The notes: generated by a model not told the origin, from the letters alone. DNA of 64,000 nucleotides from Pseudomonas bijieensis (GCF_013347965.1 NZ_CP048810.1:744001-808000), one strand, 5' to 3'. Positions 35,301 through 64,000 are shown, counted from the stretch's first letter. Numbers and translations are program-made.

Positions 35301-38300
35301 AAACCCGCCTGGCCGAGCTTTGGGCCCAGGTCCTCGGCGTGCCGCGCGTGGGGCGCCAGGACAACTTCTTTGCCCTCGGTGGGCACTCGTTGATGGCGGT
35401 GCAATTGGTCGAACAATTACGCGTACAGGGCTGGAGCCTGGATGTCGGAACGTTGTTCAACGCCAGCAACTTGCTCAACCTGGCCCTGGCGCTGGAACAC
35501 CCCGGCGAGCCCGTCGAGGCCGGCGAACCGGTAACAGCGTCCATCCCGCCGCACTGTGTCCGCATCACCCTAGAACATGTGCCGCTGGTGAACCTGCCCC
35601 AAGCGCAGATCGATCGCATCGTCGCCAGCGTCGACGGCGGCATCGCCAACGTGCAGGACATCTACCCCCTCGCGCCGTTGCAGGAAGGCCTGCTGTTCCA
35701 ACACTTGCTGCAGCCCACGGACGATGCCTACCTGCTGCGAGCCACCCTCGCCTTCGACAGCCGCGAGCGCCTGCAGGGGTTCATCGCAGCGTTCGACCAA
35801 GTGATTGCCCGCCATGACATCCTGCGCAGCGGGGTGCTCTGGCAGGGCCTGGACGAGCCGGTGCAAGTGGTCTGGCGCACTGCCCGTCTGCCCGTGGTCC
35901 TCCTCACCGATGGGGAAACCTTTGCCGAGCGTGCACTGGACATTCGTCGCGCGCCGTTGGCGCAGGCGTTCACGCGCTTCGACGCACCCCGGCAACAGTG
36001 GCAGTTGCAATTGGTCCACCACCACCTGGCCATCGACCATGCCACCCTGGGCCTGCTATTTGCCGAAGTCCGCGCCTTGATGCTCGATCCCGATCATCGG
36101 CTGCCGCCTAGCGTGCCATTTCGCCCGTTCGTGGCCCAGGCCCGCGAGCCTCGGCGTCAAGCGAGTGCCGAGGCATATTTCCAGCGACTGCTTGGCGACG
36201 TTGACGAGCCGACCCTGCCCTATGGTCTGCACGATATCCAAGGCACGGGCCGTGACAATCGCGAGGCGCAGTGCCAGCTCGAACCGGCCTTGTCCCTGCG
36301 CTTGCGGCGCCAAGCCAAGACCCAAGGGGTGGGCGTCGCCAGCCTGTTCCACCTGGCCTGGGCGATGCTGGTCGGCAAGACCAGTGGCCGCGACGACGTA
36401 GTCTTTGGCACGGTGCTGTTCGGGCGGTTCACCGGGGGCCAGCAGGTCGACCGGGCCCTGGGCATGTTCATCAACACCCTGCCACTGCGCATCGACCTCG
36501 ACACGCCGCTGCACACTGCGTTGCGTCAGATCCATACGCGGCTGATCGAATTACTCGCCCATGAACACGCGCCTCTGGCCCTGGCACAACGTTGCAGCGC
36601 CTTGCCGGCCCAGGCGCCGCTGTTCACGGCCCTGCTGAACTTCCGCCACAGCCAGGCCCAGCACTCGGCACGCCCGGAATTCAACCTGCCAGGCATCCAG
36701 GTGCTGGGCAGCGTGGAACGCAGCAACTACCCGTTCTGCCTGTCTGTCGATGACTTGGGCGATGGATTTGCCCTGACCGCGCAAATCCAGCGTTCGGTCT
36801 GCGCCGAAGCGGTCCTGGCGCATATGATCCAAGCCCTGTGGGTGGTTGCGCAGACCTTGGAAACGGCGCCGATGACCCTTGCCTGCACACTCGACAGCTT
36901 GCCCGCGAGGCAACGCGAACAAGTACTGGAAGTGTTCAACGCGACCCATCAGCCGCACCCACGTGACACCCTGCTGCAACAACCGTTCGAACAGCAGGCC
37001 GCGTTGCGCCCCGACGCCGTGGCCGCGTATGTTGCAACCGCAACCGCCGGTACCACGACGCTCACCTATGGCCAGCTCAACCGCCAGGCCAACCAACTGG
37101 CCCATGCCTTGCTGGCGTCCGGCCTGCGCCCCGATGATCGGGTGGCGATCTGTCTGGAGCGCGGCCCGCACCTGCTGGTCGCCTTGCTGGCCATCTTGAA
37201 GGCCGGCGGCGCCTACGTGCCCCTGGACCCTACTTACCCGCCGGCACGCCTGCTGCACATGCTCGAAGACAGCGCGCCGCGCATGGTCCTGAGCAGCCAG
37301 TCACTTCGAGGTCGGCTACCGACCACGCCGACGACCGAGCGCTGGGAGCTGGACGACCCGGCGTTGCAAGCGCAGTTGTCCGCCTTGCCGATGGAAAATC
37401 CCGACGTCAACGGCCTGCACGCGGCGCACCTGGCCTATGTGATCTACACATCCGGCTCGACCGGGCTGCCCAAGGGCGTGATGATCGAACACCGAAACGC
37501 CTGCAACCTGCTGCACTGGGCCCTGCGCAGCTTCGAGACGGATGAACTGCAACGCAGCCTGTTCGCCACCTCGATCAATTTCGACCTGGCGGTGTTCGAA
37601 TGCTTTGTCCCCTTGACCGCCGGCGCGGCCCTGCAACTGGTCGACAATGCCTTGGCCCTGGTTTCGCAGCCCAGCGCCGTATCGCTGATCAACAGCGTAC
37701 CGTCGGCGGTCGAGGAGCTGCTCAGGATCGGCGCCATCCCCGGCGCGACCCGAGTCGTCAACCTGGCCGGCGAACCGCTCAAGGCGCGCCTGGTGGAACA
37801 ACTGTTCGCCCAGAGCGCCACGCGTCGGGTTTGCAACCTCTACGGACCGACGGAAACCACCACCTACTCGACCTGGCTGTCGATGCGTCGCGAAGAAGGC
37901 TACGTAGCCGGCATCGGCCGACCGCTGGACAACACCCGCGTATACCTGCTCGATCGGCATCGCCAGCCGGTGCCGCTGGGGGTGGCCGGGGAAATCTACA
38001 TAGGCGGCGCGGGCGTGGCGCGCGGCTACCTGAACCGGCCGGAGCTGAGCGCCGAGCGGTTTCTACCCGACCCTTTTGTCACCGCGCCCGACGCGCGCAT
38101 GTACCGCACGGGTGATCTGGGGCGCTGGCGTGCCGATGGTCACTTGGAATACCTGGGGCGTAACGATTTCCAGGTCAAGGTACGCGGCTTTCGCATCGAA
38201 CTGGGTGAGATCGAAGCCCAATTGCTCGGCATGCCGGACCTGCGCGAAGCGGTGGTATTGGCCCAACCCGGCCCTTCCGGCGACTCGCGCCTGGTCGCCT

Positions 38301-41300
38301 ACCTGGTGCCCCATGACCCCGCCAGCCCTGCCCCGGATCTGGCCGAAGTCCGCGCTCATCTGGAAAGCCGTTTGCCGGACTACATGCTGCCCAGCGCATG
38401 TGTCGTCCTGACTCACCTGCCACTGACACCCAACGGCAAACTCGATCGCCAAGCTTTGCCAGCGCCTGCCGCAGCGTCCGCTGGCCACGCCAAACAGGTG
38501 CCACGCGGGGACACCGAACGGCGCCTGGCAGCGATCTGGACGCAGATACTCGGTGAACCGGACATCGGTCGCGAGGATGACTTCTTCAGCCTCGGCGGGC
38601 ACTCGTTGTTGGCGGTACAACTGCTCGAACAACTGCGGCGCAACGGCTGGGACCTGGACATCCGCAGCATTTTCGAACGTCCGACCCTCGCCACCTTGGC
38701 CCAGCGCCTGGAGACACTCGGCACTGGCGCCGCGCCTGAAGCCAGTGTCACGCGCATTCCTACCCCTTGCTCACGGATCACCCCGCCGATGCTCGACCTG
38801 GTCGAGTTGCCCCAGGCCCAGATCGACCTGATCGCGGCCCGGGTCCCCGGCGGTGCCGCCAACATCCAGGATATCTATCCGCTGGGCCCTTTGCAGGAAG
38901 GCATGCTCTATCACCATCGCGCGCAAAGCGCCGGGGATCGCTACGTGTTGCGCAGCCTGTTGGCGTTTACCGACGAGGCATACCTGCAAGGCTTTTGCGC
39001 CGCATTGGAGCAGGTCATCGCCCGGCATGACGCCTTGCGTACCCTGGTGCTCTGGGAAGACTTGGACGAACCCCTGCAAGTGGTCTTGCGCCAGGTGGCC
39101 TTCGTGCCTCGTCGTCTGTTGTTCAGCAGTGACGACGTCGCCGGGCAATTGCAGGCCAGCGCCGATCCCCGCCATTACCGGCTCGACTTGTGCCAGGCAC
39201 CGCTGATCGAGGCGCGGGTGGCGTTCGATGCCGTCCATGAGCGCTGGTTGCTGTTGCTGCTGCATCATCACGTAGTGGTGGATCACACCTCGCTGGAGCT
39301 GATGATCGAGGAGATCGCCTTGATCGAAGGCGCCCGCCAGGCGGACTTGCCGCCACCCACCAGCACCCGCGGCTTGGTGGCCCAGGCGCGACAGGCGCAC
39401 GTCGTGGCGGCTGCGCGGACATTTTTCAGCGAACAGTTGGGCGACCTGGAGGAACCCACCCTGCCCTTTGCCATCGACCTGGAAACCGATCCGCGCTGGC
39501 AGGCCCTGGAACACCGGCAAGCGCTGCCAGCCGAACTGGCGCGGCGCTTGCGTCAACAGGCCAGCGCCCACGGGGTGAGCGCGGCCAGTGTCTGTCACTT
39601 GGCCTGGGCGTTGGTCTTGAGTCACCTCAGCGGGCGCGATGACGTGGTCTTCGGCACGGTCCTGTTCGGGCGCCTGCAGGCCGGGGCCCACGCGGACCGG
39701 ACCGTGGGGCTGTTCATCAACACCTTGCCGTTGCGCGTGCGCCTGGATGACGGTGTGCAGGTAGTGCTGGCCCGGGTGCAGCATGCGTTGAACGGTTTGC
39801 TGAGCCACGAGCAGACCCCGCTGGCCTTGGCCCAGCGTTGCAGCGCCATGCCGGCGGGCACCGCGCTGTTCAGCGCGTTGTTCAATTACCGCTACAGCCA
39901 TGCCGAGCAGGCGGACCTGCGCCAGGCCATTCCGGGAATGAGCTTGTTGCACAGCGAAGAGCGCACCCATTATCCGTTCAACCTGGCAGTGGACGACCTG
40001 GGCGAAGGTTTCCAACTGACCGCCCAGACCCACCCCGGACACGCCCCGGCCCGGCTCGTCGGGTTCATGCAACAAGCCTTGGTTGCGTTGGTGGAAGCGC
40101 TGGAGCAAGCCGGCGATACCTCCGTGCTGCAATTGTGCGTGCTGTCTGACGAAGAAAAGGCGCAATTGGACCGCCTCAACCCACCGCTCGCCGCGCAGGC
40201 CCCCGACGCGACCTTGCAACAACGCTTTGCCGAACAGGCCGCGCGCAGCCCGGACGCCCTGGCGGTCATCGACGAACACCAGGCCCTGAGCTTTCGTCAG
40301 CTCAACCAACAGGCCAATCGCCTGGCCCATCATCTGCTCGCGATGGGTATACAGCGCGGCCAGCGCATCGCGGTCTGCCTGGAACGCGAGGCCCATCTGG
40401 CGATCGCCCTGCTGGCCGTGTGGAAAGCCGGTTGCGCCTATGTACCGCTGGATCCGGACTACCCGGTGACACGCCTGGCTTACATGCTCAGCGACAGCGC
40501 CCCGGCCGCCCTGCTTACCCAGGAACACCTGCGCGACCGGCTACCGTCTTTCGACGGCAGACCGTTGCTCAGCCTCGATGCACAATCGCAAGGGCTCGCG
40601 GCCTGGCAACAGGCCTGCGCAGACAACCCCGATGGCGCCGCGCTGGGTCAGCAACCCAGCGACCTGGCCTACCTGATCTACACCTCCGGTTCCACCGGAC
40701 AGCCCAAAGGCGTCATGGTCGAACACCGCTCGGTGCTCAACCTCTGGGCCGGGTTGCGCCAACGCCTGGACGATCTGCTGCCCGGCACACGCTGCTCACT
40801 CAACGCCTCGGTCGCCTTCGATGCCTCGGTGCAGCAGCTCTGCCAATGGCTGAGTGGCCACTGCCTGGTGCTGGTCCCCAAACGTGTGCGCCTGGATGCC
40901 GGCGCCTTGCTCGGCTACCTGAGCGCCCAGCAGGTCACTGTATTCGATTGCACTCCAAGCCAGATGCAGGCCTTGCTCAAGCACCGACAAACGCTGGCAT
41001 CGGCCGTACCGTTGCCGCGGCGCATCCTGCTCGGCGGCGAAGCAGTGCCCAGCGAGTTGTGGACGCAGTTGGCCAGCGAGCACGAGGTACGGGTGTTGAA
41101 CGTCTACGGCCCCACCGAATGCACGGTCGACACCACCAGCGCCTGGCTCGATCACCATTCGCAGCCAAGCCTCGGCCAGCCGCTGCCCAATACCCAGGTG
41201 CAGGTGCTCGATGGCCATGGCCGACGCGCGCCGTTGGGGGTGGCAGGGGAAATTCATATTGGTGGCTATGGCGTGGCCCGTGGTTACTGGCAACGCGAGG

Positions 41301-41982
41301 ACCTGACCCGCGAGCGCTTCATTGTCGACCCGTTTACCCGCCAGCCGGGCGCGCGGCTCTATCGCACCGGCGACCTCGGACGCTGGGAGCTGGACGGCAG
41401 CCTCAGCTACTTGGGGCGCACGGACTTTCAAGTGAAGATCCATGGGCACCGCATCGAGCTGGGTGAAATCGAAAGCCACCTACTGGCGCTGCCCGGCGTG
41501 CGCCAGGCCGTGGTGGTGGGGCGCGCCGACCGCCATGGCGTGACGCGCCTGGTCGCCTACCTTCAGGGCTCGGCCCTGCCAACCCCGAGCCAGGCACGCA
41601 CCACCCTCGGTGAACGCTTGCCCGATTACATGCTGCCTAGCGCGTATGTGCGCCTGGACAGTCTGCCGCTGACCGCCAACGGCAAGCTCGACCGCAACGC
41701 CCTGCCTGAACCTGACGCCCAGGCCTACGTGCAAACGCACTATGAAGCCCCCCAAGGCGAGGTGGAGATCACCCTGGCGGCGCTCTGGTGCGAGCTGCTG
41801 AATGTCGAGCGGGTCGGTCGCCACGACAATTTCTTCGCCCTGGGCGGTCACTCGTTGATCGCCATGAGTCTGGTCGAACGCATGCGCCAACACCGCTTGC
41901 GGGTGGATATCAGCCAACTGTTCACCGCCCCGACCCTGGCAGGTCTGGCCGCGGCCACTACCCCTTTGAAGGAGATGCTCCT

Positions 41983-41986
<4 letters not shown>
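32378..41986 (+). CDS. Non-ribosomal peptide synthetase 1: three modules (Cstart-A-T / C-A-T / C-A-T)
   Basis: About 3202 aa. Order and key sites: C1 at residues 8-455 with HHLICDG (137-143), probably a starter C domain that adds a fatty acid; A1 475-965; T1 with S1004; C2 with HHHLAIDH (1214-1221); A2 1528-2031; T2 with S2076; C3 with HHHVVVDH (from 2296); A3 2608-3110; T3 with S3159. Reading the ten specificity positions by eye gives DALWMGGTFK (Val-like), DLFNNALTYK (Ala) and DAQDLGVVDK (Gln). C2 and C3 begin QDIYPL(A/G)PLQEG and carry the DH-type core motif and extended N-terminal His region of dual C/E domains in Pseudomonas lipopeptide synthetases, so Val1 and Ala2 would be D. No E, MT or TE domain is present. 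Start ATG 32378 gives MIEPRCFSL; the frame opens at 32303. The stop overlaps the NRPS2 GTG (GTGA). Confidence 0.92.
34242..35415 (+). repeat. Val-module duplicated block, copy 1
   Basis: Covers the A1 core, A1 C-terminal subdomain and most of T1 of NRPS1. It aligns without a gap to 47267-48440 in NRPS2 (constant offset 13025). I counted about 20 mismatches in the first 590 bp, roughly 96-97% identity. Sequence on both sides is much less alike. Confidence 0.85.
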
Positions 41987-59776
<17,790 letters not shown>

Positions 59777-59787
<11 letters not shown>

Positions 59788-61093
59788 GCATTCGGTGCGG
59801 CCCTGGGTATGGGCGTGGGCGGGTCAGGTCGTCTCAACCTTGGGGTCGGCCCTTGCAGCCTTCAGCCTGGGCATCTGGTTGTTGCAGCAGCACGCCAGTG
59901 TGACGGACTACGCCCTGGTCATCGCGCTGTCTGCGTTGCCGGGACTGCTCCTGGCGCCCGTGGCGGGCTGGTTGGTGGACCGCTGCGAGGCGCGGGCGAT
60001 CCTGCTCGGCGTCGAGGCCGGTAGCGGTTTCGCGGCGCTGATCCTCTGGTGGCTGTTCGAGCAAGGCGAGCTGGAACGGTGGCAGGTGTATGCCTTTGCC
60101 GCCGTCAATTCCAGTGGCCAGGTCATGCGCATGCTCACTTGCCAGGCAGCGATCCCGCGAATCTTGAGCAGTGCGCAAGCGATTGGCCGGGCCAACGGCC
60201 TGATGCAACTGATGGTCGGCTTGCCGCAACTGATCGCGCCCACCCTGGCGGCCCTGTTGCTGGGCAGCGTTGGAGTTCCTGGACTGTTGTTGCTGGATGT
60301 CGGTGCGGTGCTGTTTTCCGCTGGCATGCTCGGTTGGCTCGCCTGGGTGGCGACGGCGGTGCGCGCCACCGGCCAGGGGCGTGTCGTGGCCGTGGGCGGA
60401 TTGGCAGCCGTCTTGGCGGTGCTGCGCGGGCGTCCGGCGTTTTGCGCGTTGCTTGCCTACCTGGGCGTCGAGCATTTGATGCTCGGGCTGGCCTCGGTCC
60501 TGTTGGCGCCCATGGTTTTGGAGCGTTATTCGGTATTGGTGCTGGGCACACTGATGACCTGCGGCGGCCTGGGCATGCTGGGCGGCTCATTGTGGGTGGT
60601 TGCCCGTCCACCACAGCGATTGATCCGCACGGTATTGCTCGCGGACCTGATGCTCGGCGTCAGCATCCTGGGCATAGGTGTCAGTACCTCGCCGGTGGTT
60701 TTGTATGCGGCGGCATTCGTAGCCTTTGGCTGCTTTTCACTGAGCACCAGCAGCGACCAGAGCTTCTGGCAACGCAGCTTGCCCAACGCCGTCCTCGGTC
60801 GGGTGCTGTCAGCCCGGCAGATGGTCTGCCTGCTGGCCATGCCGCTCGGTGCGTTGGGCGCGGGCGCGCTGGCCGACGGTTGGGCGATTCCGTTAATGAG
60901 TCAAAGCAGCGAGCTGCAAGCCAGACTGGCCCCCGTGCTCGGTATCGGCAAGGTCGGCGGCTTGAGCTTGCTCTTCGCAGTCGCCGGCCTGCTGTATGTG
61001 CTGCTGGCCGGCCTGGGATTGACCATCGCACCGTTTCGTCGGCTTGAGCCTGGGTGGGTTGCGTCCACCCAGGTCGTGGCCGAACCTGGCTGA
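59777..61093 (+). CDS. MFS exporter, probably for the NRPS product
   Basis: Integral membrane protein of 438 aa with about twelve hydrophobic segments, of the MFS_3/EntS-like group. Seen: a first helix after MKIEHSVRPWVWAWAGQ, the loop GWLVDRCEARAILLG (MFS motif A-like, between helices 2 and 3) and PRILSSAQAIGRANGLMQL. Relatives export siderophores and other peptides. The ATG lies inside the end of the NRPS2 gene (11-nt overlap), so it is translationally coupled, the strongest hint that it exports the peptide. Most Pseudomonas cyclic lipopeptides use a MacAB-type exporter instead; none is seen here. Confidence 0.88.
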
Positions 61094-61109
61094 TCATTTG
61101 GAGAGCACC

Positions 61110-61889
61110 ATGCCAAACGCGGTAATGCAGGATCATGTGGCAATCGTCAGTGGCGCTGGAAGTGAGATCGGCATTGGGATGGCAATCGCACGCCGGCTTG
61201 GTCTGGCCGGAGCCAGATTGATCATCACCGCCAGCAGCGCTCGGGTCTTCGATCGAGTCGAAGAACTGCGTACCGAAGGCTTCGAAGTCGAAGGGCGGGC
61301 CGTCGACCTGACCGATGAAAACCAGGTACGCGAGTTCAGCCTTTGGGCAGAGTCGCGCTGGGGGCGGATCGATATCCTGGTTAACAACGCGGGCATGGCC
61401 ATGCAAGGTTCCCCAGAGGTGCTTTCGGAGCTGGCGATCATGGATTTGCAAGCCTGGAACCTTTCGCTGGCTCGAAATCTGACCACGGCTTTTCTTCTTA
61501 CACGGGCTGTTCTGCCCGGTATGCAGGCGCGCCGTTACGGGCGCATCGTCAACATCAGTTCCACTACCGGCACGCGCTGCAGTAACCCCGGCGAGGCGGC
61601 CTACAGCGCTGCGAAGGCCGCGATGGTAGGGATGAGCATGGGCCTGGCTCTGGAAGTCGCCCGGCAAGGGATCACGGTCAACAGCGTGGCTCCCGGCTGG
61701 ATCACTACAGGGTCGACCACGGCCGAGGAAGCCAAGGCGGCCGATTACACGCCGATGGGCCGGGCGGGACGTCCCGAAGAGGTGGCGGCACTGGTCGCTT
61801 TCCTTGCGTCTTCGGAAGCGAGCTACATCACGGGCGAGGTCATGGTGGTGGATGGCGGAAACTGCCTGGTGGAGAACAAGGCCCCTTGA
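61110..61889 (+). CDS. SDR family oxidoreductase linked to the NRPS operon
   Basis: Classical short-chain dehydrogenase of 259 aa, FabG-like. Seen: cofactor-binding motif SGAGSEIGIGMA, NNAG in ILVNNAGMAM, catalytic Ser in VNISSTTGTR, YSAAK in AAYSAAKAAM, and the C-terminal EVMVVDGGN. I chose the ATG at 61110, which has GGAGAG 4 nt upstream; the frame reaches to 61044 inside the MFS gene. It starts 16 nt after the MFS stop, so it is likely in the same operon. Possible roles are making or trimming the 3-hydroxy fatty acid, or reducing the peptide; neither can be decided from sequence. Confidence 0.85.
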   Translation: MPNAVMQDHVAIVSGAGSEIGIGMAIARRLGLAGARLIITASSARVFDRVEELRTEGFEVEGRAVDLTDENQVREFSLWAESRWGRIDILVNNAGMAMQGSPEVLSELAIMDLQAWNLSLARNLTTAFLLTRAVLPGMQARRYGRIVNISSTTGTRCSNPGEAAYSAAKAAMVGMSMGLALEVARQGITVNSVAPGWITTGSTTAEEAKAADYTPMGRAGRPEEVAALVAFLASSEASYITGEVMVVDGGNCLVENKAP

Positions 61890-62068
61890 TCTGAACATGC
61901 GCCGCAACGGCCGCTCGCCCCTGGAGCCTGGCAAAACAATGGTGCCAGAAACTGACCCTGTCGATGGTTAGAGTGAAAGGGTTGGCCGCAGGAAACGATG
62001 CGCTGGAAACAGCGCCCCTGCCCCAGCCCTGTTTCCATCTCATCAACCATCCAGAGTAAGCGTCGGCT

Positions 62069-63001
62069 ATGAAGCGTATCCAGTATCACAATTACGGCGG
62101 GCCGCAGGTGATGAAGCTCGAGGCATTCACGTTGGCTTCACCGGGCCAGGGCGAAGTCGCTGTGAAAATCAGATTCGCCGCCATCAATCCTATCGACTGG
62201 AAGTTGCGCAGCGGCCAGATGAAGATCGTCACGGGCAGATCCTTCCCCCGGGCCATGGGCATGGATTTCTCGGGCACCGTCACCGCCGTGGGCAGCAACG
62301 TGACGCGGTTTAAAGTGGGCGATGCCGTCTTTGGTCTCGCGCGCTTCAAGGAAAGTGGTGCACTGGCTCAAGCCGTGGTCACCAAGGAATCGCTGCTGGC
62401 CAGCAAACCCGATGGTGTTTCCTTCGAGCAAGCCGCCTGCCTCGGGACACCGGGCATGACGGCCTGGAACGGCTTGCGGGACAAGGCCGGGCTGAGCGCG
62501 GGCCAGCGTGTCTTCATCAATGGTTGCAGCGGCGCGGTCGGTGAAGCCTGCGTGCAGATAGCGCGCATGGTGGGGGCCACGATCACTGGTGCTTGCAGTG
62601 AAGAGACGCTGGAGCGGGCGCGGCAACTGGGGGTCGATACGGTTTACGACTATCGCAGAACCGATCTGTCCAAGCTGCCTGAACGTTTCGATGTGGTGTA
62701 TGACACGGCGGCCACCCTGTCCTTGCCGGTCAGCCTCGACCTGCTGCGCAAAGGCGGCGTGCTGCTTGACCTGAATCCGAGCCCCGGCAAGTTCATTCGC
62801 TCCTTTTTTGATAAACGCTTGAAACCCGTCATCTGCACACCGCGCCCCGAGGTCCTCGACACGCTCGCCCACGCCGCCCAGAATGGCAGCTTCCGGCTTC
62901 CTGTAGCGGAAGTGGTGCCTCTTGACGATGCGATCGAGCTTGTCGCGGCCATCGAGGGAGGCAGGAAGCTGCGTGGCAAGGCCCTTGTGGCCATGGACTG
63001 A
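62069..63001 (+). CDS. NAD(P)-dependent alcohol dehydrogenase / quinone oxidoreductase-like protein
   Basis: Medium-chain dehydrogenase/reductase of 310 aa. Seen: GroES-like N-terminal domain (FAAINPIDWKLRSGQMK; GMDFSGTVTAVGSNVTRFKVGDAVFG), then the Rossmann fold with NGCSGAVGEACVQIARMVGA. No zinc-ligand pattern (GHE plus four-Cys cluster) is visible, so it belongs to the zinc-independent quinone oxidoreductase-like group. A 179-bp gap separates it from the SDR gene, so it is probably a separate unit. Its stop is 3 nt before the regulator's GTG, so the two are coupled. Confidence 0.87.
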   Translation: MKRIQYHNYGGPQVMKLEAFTLASPGQGEVAVKIRFAAINPIDWKLRSGQMKIVTGRSFPRAMGMDFSGTVTAVGSNVTRFKVGDAVFGLARFKESGALAQAVVTKESLLASKPDGVSFEQAACLGTPGMTAWNGLRDKAGLSAGQRVFINGCSGAVGEACVQIARMVGATITGACSEETLERARQLGVDTVYDYRRTDLSKLPERFDVVYDTAATLSLPVSLDLLRKGGVLLDLNPSPGKFIRSFFDKRLKPVICTPRPEVLDTLAHAAQNGSFRLPVAEVVPLDDAIELVAAIEGGRKLRGKALVAMD

Positions 63002-63004
63002 AGC

Positions 63005-63706
63005 GTGTCAAGAAGCCATAGATTATTCGATCTCATGCAAGTGCTTCGGCGTCATCGCGGGACGGTTTCCGGTGTCACGCTGTCCCGTGAGCTGAATGTC
63101 TCATTGCGTACCATCCGCCGGGACGTCATCACGCTGCAGTCGATGGGGGCGGACATCGTTGGCGAACCCGGCGTTGGCTACATCCTGCGCCCGGGGTTTC
63201 TGTTGCCGCCCTTGAGTTTCACCGAGGAAGAAATCCAGGCGCTGATGGCCGGTGCGCAATGGGTCAGCCGCCAAACCGATGAAGGCCTGGCCCACGCCGT
63301 TCAGAACGCGCTGGCAAAAATCGACAGTGTCCTGCCGCCACACATGCGGCGAACCTTGGACCACGACACGATCTACGTCAGTCGCAATCAAGGCGCCCCG
63401 GCGGCGTTGGATCTGGCCCAGGTCCGGCTGGCGCTTCGCGAACAGCGGAAAATGCAGATCGTCTACAAGGACGAAAATGAGGAGCGGACGCAACGAATCC
63501 TCTGGCCGATCATGCTGGGGTTCGTCGAGTCGCAGCGGTATATCGCAGGCTGGTGCGAACTGCGCGGCGACTATCGTTTATTCCGAACGGACCGGATCGT
63601 CGAGGTGGTTGTCCTGGAAGAGCGCTACGCCCGTCCCAGGCAACAGCTGGTCAAGGAGTGGCGCTCCCGGGAAGCGCACCCGTGCAAACAGAAGGATTGC
63701 AGCTAG
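63005..63706 (+). CDS. YafY-type HTH regulator with WYL domain
   Basis: A 233-aa transcription factor: N-terminal helix-turn-helix of the DeoR/HTH_11 type (RLFDLMQVLRRHRG, then SRELNVSLRTIRRDV) and a C-terminal WYL domain (about residues 135-220; MQIVYKDENEERTQRILWPIMLG; YIAGWCELRGDYRLFRTDRI). WYL domains bind small ligands or nucleic acids. Start is GTG at 63005 (protein MSRSHRLFD), 3 nt after the dehydrogenase stop; no ATG lies at a sensible place. It probably regulates its own dehydrogenase operon. The C-terminal ten residues are Cys/Lys-rich and not typical. Confidence 0.88.
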   Translation: MSRSHRLFDLMQVLRRHRGTVSGVTLSRELNVSLRTIRRDVITLQSMGADIVGEPGVGYILRPGFLLPPLSFTEEEIQALMAGAQWVSRQTDEGLAHAVQNALAKIDSVLPPHMRRTLDHDTIYVSRNQGAPAALDLAQVRLALREQRKMQIVYKDENEERTQRILWPIMLGFVESQRYIAGWCELRGDYRLFRTDRIVEVVVLEERYARPRQQLVKEWRSREAHPCKQKDCS

Positions 63707-63740
63707 CAGCCGACTTGCTCTATGGCCAACCCATTTCCTC

Positions 63741-63768
63741 TGTGGGAGCGAGCTTGCTCGCGATGAGG
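63741..63768 (+). repeat. REP element, copy 1
   Basis: TGTGGGAGCGAGCTTGCTCG followed by CGATGAGG: the Pseudomonas REP hairpin type, GAGC...GCTC stem. Lies just after the WYL regulator gene. Forms an inverted pair with copy 2. Confidence 0.8.
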
Positions 63769-63801
63769 GCCGCAAATCCAACATCCCTGTAACTGCACCA
63801 C

Positions 63802-63833
63802 CGCTATCGCGAGCAAGCTCGCTCCCACAGAGG
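63802..63833 (-). repeat. REP element, copy 2 (inverted)
   Basis: Reverse-oriented copy ending CGCTCCCACAGAGG. With copy 1 it makes a typical REP doublet (REPIN/BIME-like) of about 90 bp. Confidence 0.8.
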
Positions 63834-63874
63834 AGTTGGGATGGGCATGAATGTTGTGCTCGCTGAAGATCGAA

Positions 63875-63905
63875 TGTGGGAGCGAGCCTGCTCGCGATAG
63901 CGGCG
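63875..63905 (+). repeat. REP element, copy 3
   Basis: TGTGGGAGCGAGCCTGCTCG followed by CGATAGCGGCG, same orientation as copy 1. It ends 7 nt before the stop of the leftward LysR gene. Confidence 0.8.
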
Positions 63906-63911
63906 GTTCAG

Positions 63912-64000
63912 TCACTTGAACAACTCACTGCTCATGAAATCAATGAACACCCGCAGCTTTGGCGCCAGGTGTTTGCTTGAGGGCCAGAGCATGCGGAAGG
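63912..64000 (-). CDS. LysR-family regulator, C-terminal end only
   Basis: Minus-strand open frame running in from the right edge and ending at the TGA at 63912-63914. The visible tail reads LWPSSKHLAPKLRVFIDFMS followed by SELFK. The pattern 'xLxPKLRVFIDFM' is the typical end of LysR effector domains in Pseudomonas. Only about 28 residues are visible, so nothing can be said of its target. Confidence 0.8.
   Translation of the reverse strand, partial: FRMLWPSSKHLAPKLRVFIDFMSSELFK

Noticed and set aside
41788..41982. Upstream part of the NRPS2 open frame as a longer N-terminus
   Set aside because: It overlaps the NRPS1 carrier domain in another frame; the GTG at 41983 has a strong ribosome binding site and begins a TubC docking domain.
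61950..61985. MerR-type operator before the dehydrogenase gene (CTGACCCT...TTAGAGT)
   Set aside because: The two half-sites do not form a regular dyad and the -35/-10 spacing does not come out near 19 bp; no MerR gene is adjacent.

Overview
The window looks like a chromosome segment of a Pseudomonas of the fluorescens lineage. The reasons are the high GC, inverted REP elements of the GTGGGAGCGAGC type at the right end, a DUF2790 gene (a Pseudomonas family), an orphan VgrG island of pseudomonad layout, and giant NRPS genes with dual condensation/epimerisation domains and a tandem thioesterase. No tRNA, rRNA, CRISPR array, insertion sequence or integrase was seen.

Left part (1-23.3 kb) is ordinary accessory chromosome. 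It holds the 3' part of a molybdopterin-type oxidoreductase and a convergent LysR regulator. A coupled DUF3861/DUF3500 pair follows. Next comes an OmpR-type two-component system followed by a DoxX-RND adaptor-RND pump-outer membrane factor operon, with one shared 13-bp motif upstream of both transcription units. Leftward genes come next: lipocalin-like protein, ATP/ADP-carrier-like transporter, SDR and DUF2790, then a CopRS-like heavy-metal two-component system with cop-box-like operators. The part ends with a degenerate HD-GYP/LuxR fusion regulator, a secreted alpha/beta hydrolase and a GMC oxidoreductase.

Middle part (23.7-31.9 kb) is a self-contained type VI secretion effector island: VgrG spike with a repetitive needle, DUF6484, DUF2169, a ketosynthase-fold protein that has lost its active site, a PAAR-like (DUF4150) effector with a C-terminal HH nuclease-like toxin domain resembling Tox-GHH2/Tse7, a beta-propeller-like putative immunity protein, and a TIGR02270 HEAT-like protein. 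The toxin C-terminus and immunity gene look less GC-rich than their neighbours, as expected for an exchangeable cassette.

Right part (32.4-61.9 kb) is the most notable: two translationally coupled NRPS genes (about 3202 and 5934 aa) forming an eight-module line that ends in two thioesterases, followed by an overlapping MFS exporter gene and an SDR gene. Reading the A-domain specificity positions by eye gives Val-Ala-Gln-Ala-Val-Ala-Pro-Thr. Four of the eight C domains look like dual C/E domains, which would make residues 1, 2, 3 and 5 D-configured. The first C domain looks like a lipo-initiating starter. I do not recognise this Ala/Val-rich, Leu-free octapeptide among the known Pseudomonas lipopeptide families. 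The two Val modules share a nearly identical 1.17-kb block, a sign of recent recombination inside the line.

The window closes with an NAD(P)-dependent alcohol dehydrogenase-like gene coupled to a WYL-domain regulator, a REP trio, and the 3' end of a leftward LysR gene cut by the window edge.
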